Part shown: piece after piece, positions 1-7,256 of the stretch
Layout: every line of letters starts with the position of its first letter
Position numbering within the stretch: position 1 is the first letter of the stretch
DNA from: Candidatus Raymondbacteria bacterium RIFOXYA2_FULL_49_16
GTDB lineage: Bacteria > Fibrobacterota > OXYB2-FULL-49-7 > XYB2-FULL-49-35
Direction of reading: 5' to 3'
Assembly (NCBI GenBank): GCA_001789205.1
Contig: MFYT01000078.1
Coordinates: 1 to 47,958, forward strand
DNA length: 47,958 bases
Program-made: the position numbers and the translations under genes
The notes under the pieces: model-generated
What the model saw: the letters and a program-made list of their open reading frames with translations, nothing else
Database searches by the model: none
What the model was told of the DNA's origin: nothing

Positions 1-26
1 AAACCCGCCCCTACACATGATCCTCG

Positions 27-446
27 TCAGGAAATCTCAATCTGACGCGCTTCGGGCTTTTCCGTCTTTTTAATCTTCAATTCCAAAACGCCTTCTTTGA
101 AAGAAGCTTTGATATCATTTTCATCAACATGAGCTCCCAGGTTAAAGGAGCGTTCGAATGATCCATAGCTCCGTTCGCTGTAATAGTATCCTTTCTCCTG
201 CTCGTGCTTTTCATGTTTCTTCTCTCCTTTGAGCGTCAATACGCCGTCGTTCACCTCGATCTTGACGTCTTCTTTGGCAAGTCCCGGCATTTCAGCCAGA
301 AGCCTGAAGTGGTCCTTTTCCTCCCTGACCTCGACCGATGGAAACGTCGATGATAAGTCCCTGGGCCTGGACCAAAATTCATCGGACCAGAAGTCGTTGA
401 ACCAGTTGGTCAGCGTTTTAGGTTCGTACCTTGTTAAGAGTGCCAT
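27..446 (-). CDS. Hsp20 small heat-shock protein
   Basis: ATP-independent holdase chaperone of the alpha-crystallin family, cytoplasmic, about 139 residues, which is normal for bacterial Hsp20. The alpha-crystallin core is visible from about residue 36 to the end, with the family signature around AEMPGLAKEDVKIEV and the strand GVLTLKGEKK. An aromatic N-terminal arm (NWFNDFWSDEFW) precedes it. The frame is open further upstream, but the ATG at 446 is chosen because a strong AGGAGG lies just before it and the upstream residues are low-complexity lysine-rich. It is a single gene. The tmRNA lies upstream and is separated by a terminator, so it is probably transcribed from its own promoter near 495-510. 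The family is clear; the natural clients are unknown. Confidence 0.95.
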   Translation of the reverse strand: MALLTRYEPKTLTNWFNDFWSDEFWSRPRDLSSTFPSVEVREEKDHFRLLAEMPGLAKEDVKIEVNDGVLTLKGEKKHEKHEQEKGYYYSERSYGSFERSFNLGAHVDENDIKASFKEGVLELKIKKTEKPEARQIEIS

Positions 447-494
447 ACATTCCTCCTTTTTTTTGTTTTTGTTTCTCGCTTCTGTCCCGTATAT

Positions 495-510
495 AACAAA
501 GGACATGCCA
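495..510 (-). promoter_or_regulatory. possible sigma-54-type promoter for hsp20
   Basis: Read on the minus strand the sequence is TGGCATGTCCTTTGTT. It fits the -24/-12 pattern (TGGCAYG, four bases, TTGCW) except for T instead of C in the -12 GC. It lies about 50 bp upstream of the hsp20 start codon. I saw no well-spaced -35/-10 pair in the same interval. Short motifs like this occur by chance, so the call is tentative. Confidence 0.35.
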
Positions 511-599
511 AATTTTTCTCTGTTTATTATCAAGGACTTGCAAAAACAGCGCTTTAGAAAAGTATTTAATAATGAAATGCCATGGTTGCAGGACTAAAC

Positions 600-629
600 A
601 AAAAGCCCTGCCAAATGGCAGGGCTTTTT
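600..629 (-). terminator. rho-independent terminator of tmRNA
   Basis: A nine-pair stem (GCCCTGCCA against TGGCAGGGC) with a very short loop is flanked by A5 and T5. On the minus strand it follows the tmRNA 3' end directly and ends in a T-run. The A/T flanks make it symmetrical, so it could also stop plus-strand transcription. Confidence 0.9.
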
Positions 630-630
630 A

Positions 631-992
631 TGGAGGCGGCGGGAATCGAACCCGCGTCCGAAAACCCCTGAACAGAAACTCCTACATGCTTTTTCCTTCA
701 TTGTTTCTCGTGCCGCCGTTCCCGAAGGACAGGGTACCGGTTACACCAGCCGCAGTATTTCTCGCCCTGCGACGCTGCAGCGCCATCGCAGGGCCAGTCC
801 GCATTGATGACGCCCTTTAAGCCCGCCGCGGACAGAGCAAGCAAAAAGGACGGGCTACGCTATATTAGGCAGCCATGGCGTAAGAGTATTCTTCGCCGTT
901 TGTTTTTTTCTGGATGATTAACGAGGCCAACCAGAATCCTCGGCATGCAATCTCCGCACATAAGACTTCCGTCGAATGCCAAGATCGCCCCC
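631..992 (-). ncRNA. ssrA: transfer-messenger RNA (tmRNA)
   Basis: Rescues stalled ribosomes by acting as tRNA and then mRNA. The 5' end (GGGGGCG at 992-986) pairs over seven bases with CGCCTCC at 638-632, leaving discriminator A at 631. The T-arm with GTTCGATTCC next to the 3' end and the 5' segment containing TTCGACGG are typical of one-piece tmRNA. The tag reading frame lies at 865-903 and gives TNGEEYSYAMAA then TAA; the exact resume codon (ACA or the next) is not certain. The ending AMAA replaces the more usual ALAA. CCA is not encoded (UAA follows the A). A strong terminator follows. The 5' end lies only 17 bases past the stop codon of the STAS gene. Confidence 0.96.
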
Positions 993-1001
993 GTGTCAGT
1001 A

Positions 1002-1030
1002 AATATACCTTAATTCGCGGAATTTATCCA
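1002..1030 (-). promoter_or_regulatory. putative tmRNA promoter
   Basis: On the minus strand TGGATA (1030-1025) and TATATT (1007-1002) are 17 bases apart, and TATATT ends nine bases before the mature tmRNA 5' end. The -35 matches TTGACA at four of six positions. The promoter overlaps the 3' end of the STAS gene. Confidence 0.4.
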
Positions 1031-1684
1031 TCCCAGGAGCGCTTCGTCCCGGGAGTTGTACAGTTTGATGATAGTGGTAAGCCGGTTCACTTCAAGAAGC
1101 TGGCGTACCATGGCGTTTGCGCCGAAAAAACGCACAAGGGCCCTGCCTTCCTGAATCAGTTTAAAAAGGCGTACCAGAACGCCGATACCCAGACTGTCGA
1201 TATATTCGATATCGCCCATGTCGATGAGCATTTTTTGGCCATCGTGTATGATTTTATTGACAATATTAAGAAACATGGCTGAATCACGGGAATTTTCAAT
1301 AGTGCCCGAAAACTTGAAGACGCCTATTCCCTGGTAGGTTGTATAATCGAGCTGCAGAATAGAACCGGATTGCACTGAGTGCTTAAATTCTCCTCCACTC
1401 GATTTTTCGACCCTGAGCACGCGGATGAGATTGGTGAGCGTGAGTATCTCCTCGACCTTTGGCGTCAGGTTCCTGAGCACCAGGGAGCGTCCCCGTTTAA
1501 TACACTTGTTGGTCAGGCTAACCAGCGCCCCAAGAGACCTGCTGTTGAGAGTGTGCAGCCCGGAAAGGTCCACAAAAAAGGTCGTGGTTTCCGTTTGGTT
1601 GAGAAAAGCCGTTCCCGCCTCCTGCAAGTCTTCGTGCAGTGTGTCCATGCGCTCTTTTACAGGGGTAAAAATGTAGTCATTCAT
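1010..1684 (-). CDS. tandem-STAS protein (anti-sigma factor antagonist-like)
   Basis: A 224-residue soluble protein with two STAS domains in a row, about residues 5-95 and 105-220. The first has FVDLSGLHTLNSRSLGALV, the second LIDMGDIEYIDSLGIGVLV. Both keep a serine where SpoIIAA-type antagonists are phosphorylated (S in LNSRS and in IDSLG). The family normally binds an anti-sigma kinase or acts in a partner-switch; no RsbW-type kinase or PP2C phosphatase is seen nearby, so the partner is unknown. It is the last gene after resB and ccsA, 49 bases downstream of ccsA, and may be co-transcribed with them. Two STAS domains in one chain is less common than one. A second, single-STAS gene lies on the other side of the ccs genes at 4170-4493. 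Confidence 0.85.
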   Translation of the reverse strand: MNDYIFTPVKERMDTLHEDLQEAGTAFLNQTETTTFFVDLSGLHTLNSRSLGALVSLTNKCIKRGRSLVLRNLTPKVEEILTLTNLIRVLRVEKSSGGEFKHSVQSGSILQLDYTTYQGIGVFKFSGTIENSRDSAMFLNIVNKIIHDGQKMLIDMGDIEYIDSLGIGVLVRLFKLIQEGRALVRFFGANAMVRQLLEVNRLTTIIKLYNSRDEALLGWINSAN

Positions 1685-1733
1685 GGCTTTAGAAAAATAA
1701 TGTCTAGTGCTCCTCTATGCAATGGTGATGAAA

Positions 1734-2552
1734 TCAGTTCCCGTACGAGTGCAGACCGCCCAGGATCATGTTCGAGAAAAAGGTAAAGAGCGCCATGAGA
1801 AATCCCGCAATGCTCAGAAAAGCGGTTGCCCTGCCCCGCCAACCTTTTATCAACCTAACATGGAGATAGACCGAGTAGATGATCCACACGATAAGCGAGC
1901 TGGTCTCTTTGGGGTCCCAGGACCAAAAATTTCCCCATGCGCGATAGGCCCAGATAGCGCCGGCAAAGAGCGCTCCCAGGGTAAAAAGCGGATAGCCAAT
2001 AACGATTGCTCCGTATGTTATCTGGTCAAGCCTCTCCGCTTCGGGTAGCCGGGATATAAAATTTCCGGGGTTTGGCTGTTGCACGCCCGCTTTTATCAGA
2101 TAGAGCAGGGAAGAAACAAAGGCCACGAGGAAAACCGCCTCGCTCGCGGCGGCCATGGATACATGGATTTGCAGCCAGTAACTCTGGAGCGCGGGTACAA
2201 GCTGCTGCTCAGCCTTTTTGGGAAGCAGGGAAGCGCTCACGTACAGCATGAAGATGACCGGTCCTGTAATGGCCTGCACAATCTTTGATTGAATGGAAAA
2301 AATCGATACAATATATGCTGCTCCGGCAAACCAGGCGAGCATAGTGATGTATTCGTACATGTTGGTCAGAGGCACGTGGCCCGTATGCACTGAGCGGACA
2401 ATCAGGGCCGCAGTCTGGGCCGCAAGACCAGCAACCATGAAAACAGCAGCAACATGCCCAAGCCGTGTCCGGTTTAATCCCAGAAAGAGGACATGAAATA
2501 TCGTTGCCGTAAAATAAGCCGCAAACGAGATCCAAAACAACTGTATGTCCAT
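1734..2552 (-). CDS. ccsA: cytochrome c biogenesis protein CcsA (heme handling, System II)
   Basis: An integral membrane protein of 272 residues with about eight hydrophobic segments. It carries the tryptophan-rich WWD-type heme-binding motif WGNFWSWDPKE near residue 210, the hallmark of the CcsA/CcmC/CcmF family. His residues at the ends of helices (for example in QIHVSMAAASEAVF) are the expected heme ligands. Known role: with ResB/Ccs1 it exports heme and attaches it to apocytochrome c on the outer face of the inner membrane. The start codon lies three bases after the resB stop codon, which fits the usual two-gene System II unit. The presence of this pair implies that the organism makes c-type cytochromes, although none is encoded in this window. 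Confidence 0.92.
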   Translation of the reverse strand: MDIQLFWISFAAYFTATIFHVLFLGLNRTRLGHVAAVFMVAGLAAQTAALIVRSVHTGHVPLTNMYEYITMLAWFAGAAYIVSIFSIQSKIVQAITGPVIFMLYVSASLLPKKAEQQLVPALQSYWLQIHVSMAAASEAVFLVAFVSSLLYLIKAGVQQPNPGNFISRLPEAERLDQITYGAIVIGYPLFTLGALFAGAIWAYRAWGNFWSWDPKETSSLIVWIIYSVYLHVRLIKGWRGRATAFLSIAGFLMALFTFFSNMILGGLHSYGN

Positions 2553-2555
2553 ATG

Positions 2556-3572
2556 CTATTCCCTCTTTTTCTTCCGTAATAACAGCGGTCCATAGAAAAT
2601 AAGAACAAGCCCGAGTGAAGCAAGGCCTATGCCGGCCCACACCAGTGGTACGCCTGGGTTTTTCCGTATCTGGATACCGGTGAAAAGTTGCGGCGTATAT
2701 GAAGTAAGTTCTATTGAGACTACAGGGTTTTCCTGCATATGAAAGCCTTTGTGCAGGGCAAAAAGCCATGAATCGAAAAGCACTGACCCGAAACTGTCGA
2801 AAAGAGAGGCCTTGAGCGCCGGATTGTTGTGCGTTTCCGAACGTGACGAGGGTTCCCGGGTTTTCATATCAATGACAAAATCGCCGAAAAAATCGTGGAC
2901 ACACACAAACATCCCCCGTTTTCCCAGGGCAATGGTATCGTCATATGGAACGGAAACCATTGTATCAATGGCCATGAGGTCTGACGATATATGGAGCACG
3001 GCGTCCTGGATGACATAGGGGTCTTTGCCATACGAACTCTGGTAAAAATGGATCCCTTCAAAAATCAGGGGATCGTTCACCTGTATCTTTTTTGTCACCA
3101 AAACAACGCTGTCACGAACAATGGAAAGGGTCGAGAAATAATCTTTAATTTCACCTTTGCTGTTGTTATCAATAGAGAAGTCATCGACCCTGAGCAAAAA
3201 ATCCCGGTCTTGCACTGGCATGGTCGCGCCAATGCCAAGGCTGCCGTACCGGATGTAGCCCATTTTCTGGCTTGCCACACCGCCCGCGAAAAGGAAGATG
3301 ACTCCTGTATGCAGGACAATGGAACCCAGCGCCCTTGCCCGGCCTGCCGCGTCCGGTCCAATGGTCCGCAGGGAATGGAAATTCCTGCCAATACGCACGA
3401 TGATGCATGCAACAAGGTTCAGGATAAAAAGATAGAGACACACGGCAAAAACAGGAGAGTCAAAAACCCCGGGGTTGACGACACCAACAAGGGAGAGTAC
3501 TCCGATAAGGGCGAAAAGCACGATTGACACCCGCAGATCAGACAGTTTGACAAAAATGTTCCAGGGTTTCAC
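2556..3572 (-). CDS. resB: ResB/Ccs1-like cytochrome c biogenesis protein
   Basis: A 338-residue membrane protein, partner of CcsA in System II cytochrome c maturation. Transmembrane segments are seen near residues 15-33, 42-62 and 83-102 and again near 305-330, with a large extracytoplasmic domain between. Family-typical stretches are the start KPWNIFVKLSDLRVSIVLF and the loop motif with NDPLIFEGIHFYQSSYG. The ResB family varies in length; this one is short, as in proteobacterial and FCB members. It is the first gene of the minus-strand run resB-ccsA-STAS and starts 35 bp from a divergent gene at 3608, so the promoters of both directions must share the AT-rich gap at 3573-3607. Confidence 0.9.
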   Translation of the reverse strand: MKPWNIFVKLSDLRVSIVLFALIGVLSLVGVVNPGVFDSPVFAVCLYLFILNLVACIIVRIGRNFHSLRTIGPDAAGRARALGSIVLHTGVIFLFAGGVASQKMGYIRYGSLGIGATMPVQDRDFLLRVDDFSIDNNSKGEIKDYFSTLSIVRDSVVLVTKKIQVNDPLIFEGIHFYQSSYGKDPYVIQDAVLHISSDLMAIDTMVSVPYDDTIALGKRGMFVCVHDFFGDFVIDMKTREPSSRSETHNNPALKASLFDSFGSVLFDSWLFALHKGFHMQENPVVSIELTSYTPQLFTGIQIRKNPGVPLVWAGIGLASLGLVLIFYGPLLLRKKKRE

Positions 3573-3607
3573 GTAGAAAAGATAATAATTATATTTAAGA
3601 ATGTACT

Positions 3608-4186
3608 ATGGCCAATATTCTGCTGATAAATGCCGGGAACAAAACCCTTTCGCTCTTTAGAAGCGCGGTTGAAACCGTACCACACACCATACAAGCGCTC
3701 TCGTTTGCAGAAGCGGACCAACAGGCTTCTGGCGATTCATATGATATTGTCTTTATAGAATCAGCGATAAACAATCCGTCTCTCACTGAAAAATGCGGCT
3801 CTTTTCAGGAAGTTTTCAAAAACGCATATATTGTCCTTATACTGCCTGCATTTGATAAAATCGCGGTCCAAAAAAGCTATCTGATGTGCGACGGATCAAT
3901 TATTTTGCCCGCAGAGCACGAAAAGCTGCGCAGAATAATCGACTGGTACGTTGCCGCAGACCATATGCGGCGGATCGAGGCGGTAAAAGAGACCAGTAAT
4001 CATACGATAAAAGCCCTGGCAACATCCCTGATTAAAAATAAAGCCCTCATTATCTCGGTACTACTGCTTACCATGTTCCTGGGCGCCATCATTGGGCTCT
4101 TCTGGTCAGAGAAATCGGTCAAAAGTCTTGAGGACCCTCAGCCCCAAACCATAAAGGAGAAAATATTGCATGAATTACGAAAATAA
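3608..4186 (+). CDS. degenerate receiver-like protein with C-terminal membrane anchor
   Basis: A 192-residue protein of unknown function. Residues 1-120 have the length and strand pattern of a response-regulator receiver domain (ANILLINAG, DIVFIES, YIVLILP, GSIILPAEHEKLRRII). The phosphorylation chemistry is lost: the acidic pair after strand 1 is absent, the phospho-acceptor Asp is Glu (VFIES) and the conserved Lys-Pro is LPA. A single transmembrane helix follows at about 146-166 (ALIISVLLLTMFLGAIIGLF), then a short charged tail. So this is probably a membrane-tethered pseudo-receiver. It overlaps the next STAS gene by 17 bases, and the two are almost certainly co-translated. The receiver assignment rests on pattern only. 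Confidence 0.6.
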   Translation: MANILLINAGNKTLSLFRSAVETVPHTIQALSFAEADQQASGDSYDIVFIESAINNPSLTEKCGSFQEVFKNAYIVLILPAFDKIAVQKSYLMCDGSIILPAEHEKLRRIIDWYVAADHMRRIEAVKETSNHTIKALATSLIKNKALIISVLLLTMFLGAIIGLFWSEKSVKSLEDPQPQTIKEKILHELRK

Positions 4187-4493
4187 TATCATCTATAACG
4201 AGACGGCAAAAGAAGTCGTCGTATCGATAACCGGCACCTTCGCATTACCCGGCGATCCTCCCCTTTCCAGGACGCTCGAACCTTATTTTAAAAAAGACCT
4301 GAAAAAAATAACCATTAATATCAGCAACCTGACCATGATAACCTCGACAGGAATACGTCATCTGATCATTTTAAAAGAATATGCCGTGAACACCGCGACC
4401 AAACTGGTGCTCAGGTGCTCTAACACCCAAATATACAACTCTCTGTGCGACCTGAACCTTGATGCGGTTTTTGTTATTGAAAAGTCTGACTAA
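4170..4493 (+). CDS. single-domain STAS protein
   Basis: A 107-residue cytoplasmic protein formed by one STAS domain. The core INISNLTMITSTGIRHLIIL corresponds to the strand, loop and helix that carry the phosphorylatable Ser/Thr in SpoIIAA-type antagonists (S or T in ITSTG). The start ATG at 4170 lies inside the preceding gene (17-base overlap), suggesting translational coupling and a shared complex with the membrane-tethered pseudo-receiver. It may be part of the same partner-switch as the tandem-STAS protein at 1010-1684; that is inference from proximity. The stop is followed by two hairpins that separate it from the convergent gene at 4617. Confidence 0.8.
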   Translation: MNYENNIIYNETAKEVVVSITGTFALPGDPPLSRTLEPYFKKDLKKITINISNLTMITSTGIRHLIILKEYAVNTATKLVLRCSNTQIYNSLCDLNLDAVFVIEKSD

Positions 4494-4504
4494 AAATTCG
4501 TGAG

Positions 4505-4608
4505 TCAGCCACCCCTCGACTCCGTTCGGGGTTCGGCTGATCTCGTCTAAACAAGCAGCACTGTATCCACACAGCCACGGCCCCTAAGCGAAGTCGAAAG
4601 GCCATGGC
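4505..4608. repeat. pair of REP-like hairpins between convergent genes
   Basis: Two imperfect palindromes fill the gap between genes ending at 4493 (+) and 4617 (-). The first pairs TCAGCCACCCC (4505-4515) with GGGGTTCGGCTGA (4528-4540). The second pairs GCCACGGCC (4574-4582) with GGCCATGGC (4600-4608). Their loops, with CTCGACTCCGTTC and AGCGAAGTCGAAA, are roughly complementary to each other, so the two look like inverted copies of one REP-type element. They may serve as a bidirectional terminator. Confidence 0.6.
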
Positions 4609-4616
4609 AAAAGCAC

Positions 4617-5594
4617 CTACAAACTCCATTCCCTTGGATTTAGATTGAGCCCCAACGAAAACATGTGCGAATGGCCAAGCCCTGAATTATGGTAGATAAA
4701 AGCATAGTCAACCGAGAACATGCCATAGCGGAAACCAACTCCGCCCATCACCTGTACTGGATTGGGCCCCTGCGCGCCTGCGCGTATGCAGAACAACGGA
4801 TGCGGATAGACCTCCACTCCCCCATGGCCTTGCACAAAGTTCCCCGGCGTCCACTCAAGGTCTGACGAAACAGACAGAAGCTCCTTATATGGCCGTACGC
4901 TTGCCCCAAACCTGAAAACACGCGCCAGTTCATCATTGTACCCGTTCTCCCATCCAAAACTACCAAACACATTCTGGCACGATGCAGCAACCTTAATTCG
5001 TTCCAGAGGATGATACAATATCCCTATATCACCGCTGAACCCGCTTGCACGCGACTCATCCAAGCGCTGCATATGATATTTGCCTGCAATGCCGAAAAGC
5101 AGTTTTTCAGTCAGACCTCCACTGGCCCATAAAAAGAAGGTATTCTCCTGGTCAGCAAATTCACCGGTCAACATCCCAAATTCACTTCTACGTTCAATTG
5201 CGTCTACCCCGTATTGGACATAACCAATGCCAACAGCTGATGTGTAAAATGGCAATGGCTTTACCAGACCGCCAAAATAATGGTTTCGGTCTAACGTAAG
5301 CTTCTCGTACGATGCTGTCAGATGCGCACCAATAGCTGTATCAGCGGCAACCAGGGCGGGATTCACCACAGCCGCCGCGGCATCGCTCCCAAGCGCTGCC
5401 ATTGCCCCGCCAACACCTGCTGAACGCGCGTCAACCGGCAGTTTGAGATACGATAATGCACTGTTTGAGGCATCAGCAACATAGTTCTCACCTGTAACTG
5501 CGCTGGCCGGGGAAAACAACAACCCTGCACTTGCCAAGCAGATCAGCATCCAAACCTGTGTAAACCGTGAACGCATGTACGCTCTGGTAATCAT
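4617..5594 (-). CDS. PorV/PorQ-family outer membrane beta-barrel protein
   Basis: A 325-residue exported protein: signal peptide to about residue 32 (ends SPASA), then the family opening LKLPVDARSAGVGGAMAAL and NPALVA, followed by alternating barrel strands to an aromatic C-terminus. PorV/PorQ relatives are FadL-like barrels that, in type IX secretion, shuttle or anchor cargo at the outer membrane; many FCB-type genomes hold several with undefined roles. The start ATG overlaps the stop of the upstream propeller gene by four bases (ATGA), so it is translationally coupled as last gene of the run that begins near 15307. The link suggests that it serves the secreted proteins encoded just upstream. 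Which PorV/PorQ subtype it is cannot be told by eye. Confidence 0.82.
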   Translation of the reverse strand: MITRAYMRSRFTQVWMLICLASAGLLFSPASAVTGENYVADASNSALSYLKLPVDARSAGVGGAMAALGSDAAAAVVNPALVAADTAIGAHLTASYEKLTLDRNHYFGGLVKPLPFYTSAVGIGYVQYGVDAIERRSEFGMLTGEFADQENTFFLWASGGLTEKLLFGIAGKYHMQRLDESRASGFSGDIGILYHPLERIKVAASCQNVFGSFGWENGYNDELARVFRFGASVRPYKELLSVSSDLEWTPGNFVQGHGGVEVYPHPLFCIRAGAQGPNPVQVMGGVGFRYGMFSVDYAFIYHNSGLGHSHMFSLGLNLNPREWSL

Positions 5595-7243
5595 TTAATC
5601 ACCGCGATCTTGAGTATCTTGCTTTCGCTGCCGCCGTCCCTGTACCTCACAATCACTTTGGCAAAATAGACACCATTGGCAGCGTTGGAAATATCCCAGG
5701 TAAACGCAGCCTTGGTGTTTCCCTGTACGCCCGACCTCCTGAAAACCTTTACCATTCGTTCGGCAGTATCGTAGATCAAGACCTCAATATCGCCTGGCTT
5801 TTGGATAAAATACTGTATTTTCGATACCCGTGAAGCAGGGTTTGGATAGCCGTACGTGCCATCCTGAAAATTCAGGGGTTGCGGTGTTCCCGTCAAATCA
5901 AAAGCGTATAAAGAACCATTCATGGTCGCCATATAAAGCCTGCCATTGGCAATGGCTGGAGAGGAAATAATATCACCATCAAGAGTGTCTGACCATAATT
6001 TCGCGCCTGTTTTTGCATCAAGACAATAAGCCATTCCCTCTCCCCATCCAAAAAAAACCTTGTTGTCCGCCACAACAGGCGACGAACAATATCCAAGCTT
6101 TTCGCTGTTTCTTAATTCAGCGTAATACCAATTCTCGTTCCCTGTTTCTTTATCCAGGGCAAAAATGGTAAACCGCGGCTTGGGGTATCCCAATTCCTTC
6201 TGTATCACATACACCAAGTTCGGACCCACTGCCACGGACGATGTTTTCATGTCGCCATAGGGATAAAAATCCCAGACACTTATACTGTCGGCCTTGGAAT
6301 CCGTTGATTTACCCAGTTGTCTGGTAAAGACTTTTGGGACTGATATTCCACGCTTTGCCAGACGATCTATTGCCGCTTGGCGATGAACAGGACTGAGGCG
6401 CAGAAGTTCAATAAATTGTTTCGGTGCTATTAATCCGGATGAACCTATAGTATCCGCCCTTCTTTTCGCAACAGGTATACCGTAACTTTTCCAGTGCAAC
6501 TGGCCGGTACCAGCGACCACGCGGTAAATATTCATGTCATAATTGCCCGGAGCGAAAAAAGCCGTACCATTGTCTATTGCCGGGCTTGAAAGATACGCGC
6601 CGCCGTTGGTCTGCAAAGTCCAGGCAATTCTCTTCCCAGAAAGACTAACCCCATACAGCAGTCCGCTATTGTCGGCAACAACAGACATACCCGATGAAAT
6701 GGCCGGGGAAGAATAGGAAATCTGTCTGAAAGGCAAAAACCATTTCGTCGCCGGGTTGCTCAGATCGTAAACGCCAAAACCATTGAACGGCGGACCTAAA
6801 CTTGCGAGAACCATGCTATCGTCAAGCACTGCCGGTGACGATAGCTGGAGACCCGCATTGAGCGTGGAAAGGCTGTCCCCGGTTGCCAGATCGAACACGT
6901 ATATTCTGCCGTCCCGGCTTCCTATAATGGCCTTTTTCTGAGACACCGTTGGAGAGCAATCGACCCAGCCTTGTGTTTTCCGTTTCCAGCGGAGTGTTCC
7001 ATCCCCTGTCTCCAACGCATACACACTGCTGTCACGCGCACCGATTATGAGCAGATTGTCAGCTACTGAAGGCGAAGAAACAGTAGTGTTTCCGAGCGAA
7101 TATACCCAAACAGGTTTGTCGCCGGGTATTCCCACTTTCTCGGTGCTGTACCCTGTCCGCTCCAGGTTGCCCCGGAAACAGGGCCAATCACTGGCATAAG
7201 CGACGACCGCGATAAACAAAACAATCAATAAAGTCTTTGCCAT
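5591..7243 (-). CDS. secreted PQQ-type beta-propeller protein with C-terminal Por/FlgD-like module
   Basis: A 550-residue secreted protein. A short signal peptide (about residues 1-18) is followed by DWPCFRGNLERTGYS, a common opening of PQQ-like propellers, and then by repeated blades of the type 'SSPSVADNLLIIGARDSSVYALETGDGTLRW'-like strands (only the short core YALETGDGTLRWK is quoted as evidence), repeated with YVFDLATGDS, FALDKETGNENW and YCLDAKTGAKLW. The last 85 residues (from NPASRVSKIQYFI to the end, with VYFAKVIVRY) form a FlgD/Por-secretion-type beta module that could act as sorting signal. No enzyme active site is seen, so it is more likely a binding or scaffold protein than a quinoprotein dehydrogenase. 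It lies 13 bases after the giant gene's stop and overlaps the barrel gene. Confidence 0.85.
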   Translation of the reverse strand: MAKTLLIVLFIAVVAYASDWPCFRGNLERTGYSTEKVGIPGDKPVWVYSLGNTTVSSPSVADNLLIIGARDSSVYALETGDGTLRWKRKTQGWVDCSPTVSQKKAIIGSRDGRIYVFDLATGDSLSTLNAGLQLSSPAVLDDSMVLASLGPPFNGFGVYDLSNPATKWFLPFRQISYSSPAISSGMSVVADNSGLLYGVSLSGKRIAWTLQTNGGAYLSSPAIDNGTAFFAPGNYDMNIYRVVAGTGQLHWKSYGIPVAKRRADTIGSSGLIAPKQFIELLRLSPVHRQAAIDRLAKRGISVPKVFTRQLGKSTDSKADSISVWDFYPYGDMKTSSVAVGPNLVYVIQKELGYPKPRFTIFALDKETGNENWYYAELRNSEKLGYCSSPVVADNKVFFGWGEGMAYCLDAKTGAKLWSDTLDGDIISSPAIANGRLYMATMNGSLYAFDLTGTPQPLNFQDGTYGYPNPASRVSKIQYFIQKPGDIEVLIYDTAERMVKVFRRSGVQGNTKAAFTWDISNAANGVYFAKVIVRYRDGGSESKILKIAVIK

Positions 7244-7256
7244 TTTATACCAATCG

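Noticed and set aside
572-820. Plus-strand open frame across the tmRNA 3' half
   Set aside because: It is antisense to a well-supported tmRNA and includes its T-arm; the composition reflects RNA structure.
5591-7243. PQQ-dependent alcohol dehydrogenase
   Set aside because: The propeller repeats are present, but the cofactor-site Cys pair, catalytic Asp context and length of quinoprotein dehydrogenases were not seen.
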